Shown piece by piece: positions 32,748 to 33,124 of a DNA stretch of 33,124 nucleotides. Location of the stretch: NCBI GenBank assembly GCA_029932985.1, contig JAOZPA010000005.1:5364-38487 (forward strand), in the 5' to 3' direction. Both the position numbers and the translations under genes were made by a program. The notes beneath the pieces were generated by a model, which did not search any database, was not told the origin of the DNA, and saw only the letters and a list, made by a program, of their open reading frames with translations. The DNA comes from Campylobacterales bacterium. Lineage in GTDB: Bacteria > Campylobacterota > Campylobacteria > Campylobacterales > JAOZPA01. Each line of letters starts with the position of its first letter. Within the stretch, counting starts at the first letter, position 1.

Positions 32748-33124
32748 GTTTTTTAGATTTATTTTTTTTATCCTCATATCATAAGGAGAGATTATAACTT
32801 TGATATTCTTTTTGTTTGTTTTGGAAACTATATAAAAAAGTTCCTCAATTGCTTTATCACCAATTGGAATACACCCAACCGTTGAAGATTTTCCGTGTAT
32901 AAAAATATCTCCACCCAAATTTTTACGATTTTCCTCTTTAGCTTTTACTCTATCAAACTCATTTGGATAATTGATTTTTATTGAGAGGTGATAACTACTA
33001 TTTGGATTTAAATATTCAACTTTGTAAATCCCCTCAGGAATTTGTTTATCCCCCTCTTTTAATTTTACCCCCAACTCTCCACTAAAAGCGGTAAATGGGT
33101 AGCTTTTAAAATAGATAAATTTTT
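32685..33124 (-). CDS. YafK/YkuD-type L,D-transpeptidase, 5' end outside window
   Basis: The open frame runs to the right edge (codons from 33122), so the N-terminus is missing; 145 residues are visible. The catalytic block HGKSSTVGC matches the YkuD pattern, with His, Ser and nucleophile Cys in the known order and GGDIF before it. The edge part reads YPFTAFSGELG then KEGDKQIPEGIY, the usual lead-in of the YafK subgroup. These enzymes make or break L,D crosslinks in peptidoglycan or link proteins to it; helical Campylobacterota use related ones in cell shape. An internal TTG at 33074 would cut into the conserved domain and is not the start. Confidence 0.88.
   Translation of the reverse strand, partial: KFIYFKSYPFTAFSGELGVKLKEGDKQIPEGIYKVEYLNPNSSYHLSIKINYPNEFDRVKAKEENRKNLGGDIFIHGKSSTVGCIPIGDKAIEELFYIVSKTNKKNIKVIISPYDMRIKKINLKNSTINWYDNLLKNIKTQISFF

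Noticed and set aside
1-33124. CRISPR arrays, insertion sequences, integrase or attachment sites
   Set aside because: No regularly spaced repeats, transposase or integrase motifs, or long terminal repeats were seen. The holin/muramidase pair alone does not define a prophage.

Overview
The window is AT-rich bacterial DNA that reads as chromosome of a member of the Campylobacterota (the former Epsilonproteobacteria), probably a free-living relative of Sulfurimonas, Sulfurovum or Arcobacter. Evidence: the futalosine menaquinone gene mqnE, the order prmA-ftsH-Psd-like protein, poly-A-rich coding, frequent TTG starts and tightly packed operons. The genus cannot be fixed from sequence reading alone.

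Left part (1-12900), mostly housekeeping. The end of an unknown gene, a small membrane protein and mqnE are followed by a reverse-strand HDAC-family deacetylase. A divergent A/T palindrome separates that gene from a forward run: a 101-aa unknown, an AAA-ATPase/PD-(D/E)XK protein, a membrane-anchored dual-specificity phosphatase, rsmD and an LtaS-like membrane sulfatase. The lipoprotein MltA lies on the reverse strand. An autoinhibited Fic protein, an RNase R family exonuclease and a Maf-like pyrophosphatase then run forward.

Centre (12950-20820), the most striking part. One promoter appears to drive seven close-packed genes: REC-HD-GYP protein 1, a FIST sensor protein, a soluble hybrid histidine kinase with HPt domain, REC-HD-GYP proteins 2 and 3, a hemerythrin-like protein and a diiron ODP/flavodiiron-like beta-lactamase-fold protein. 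The three REC-HD-GYP paralogues show graded loss of catalytic metal ligands: all lost or substituted in 1, most lost in 2, only one lost in 3. The phospho-accepting Asp and the GYP motif stay in all three. I read this as a candidate O2/NO-responsive phosphorelay feeding cyclic-di-GMP-type outputs that act mainly as pseudo-enzymes. It recalls the Shewanella H-NOX/HnoK/HnoD and Pseudomonas NosP/NahK systems but has different parts.

Right part (20820-33124). A structured intergenic region holds a CAU-anticodon tRNA (reverse) and a duplicated AAAGGAGGC element. Next come a 6-phosphofructokinase, a secreted unknown with a probable CTG start, a PsiE-like membrane protein, a holin plus GH108 muramidase pair without other phage genes, an SdiA-regulated-type lipoprotein and an orphan TAXI binding protein. 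The block prmA-ftsH-Psd-like-small secreted protein follows. The Psd-like protein lacks the pyruvoyl-forming Ser. An ATP-grasp protein fused to a ComEA-type helix-hairpin-helix domain, a membrane unknown and an edge-truncated YafK-type L,D-transpeptidase close the window. No CRISPR array, insertion sequence, integrase or rRNA was seen.
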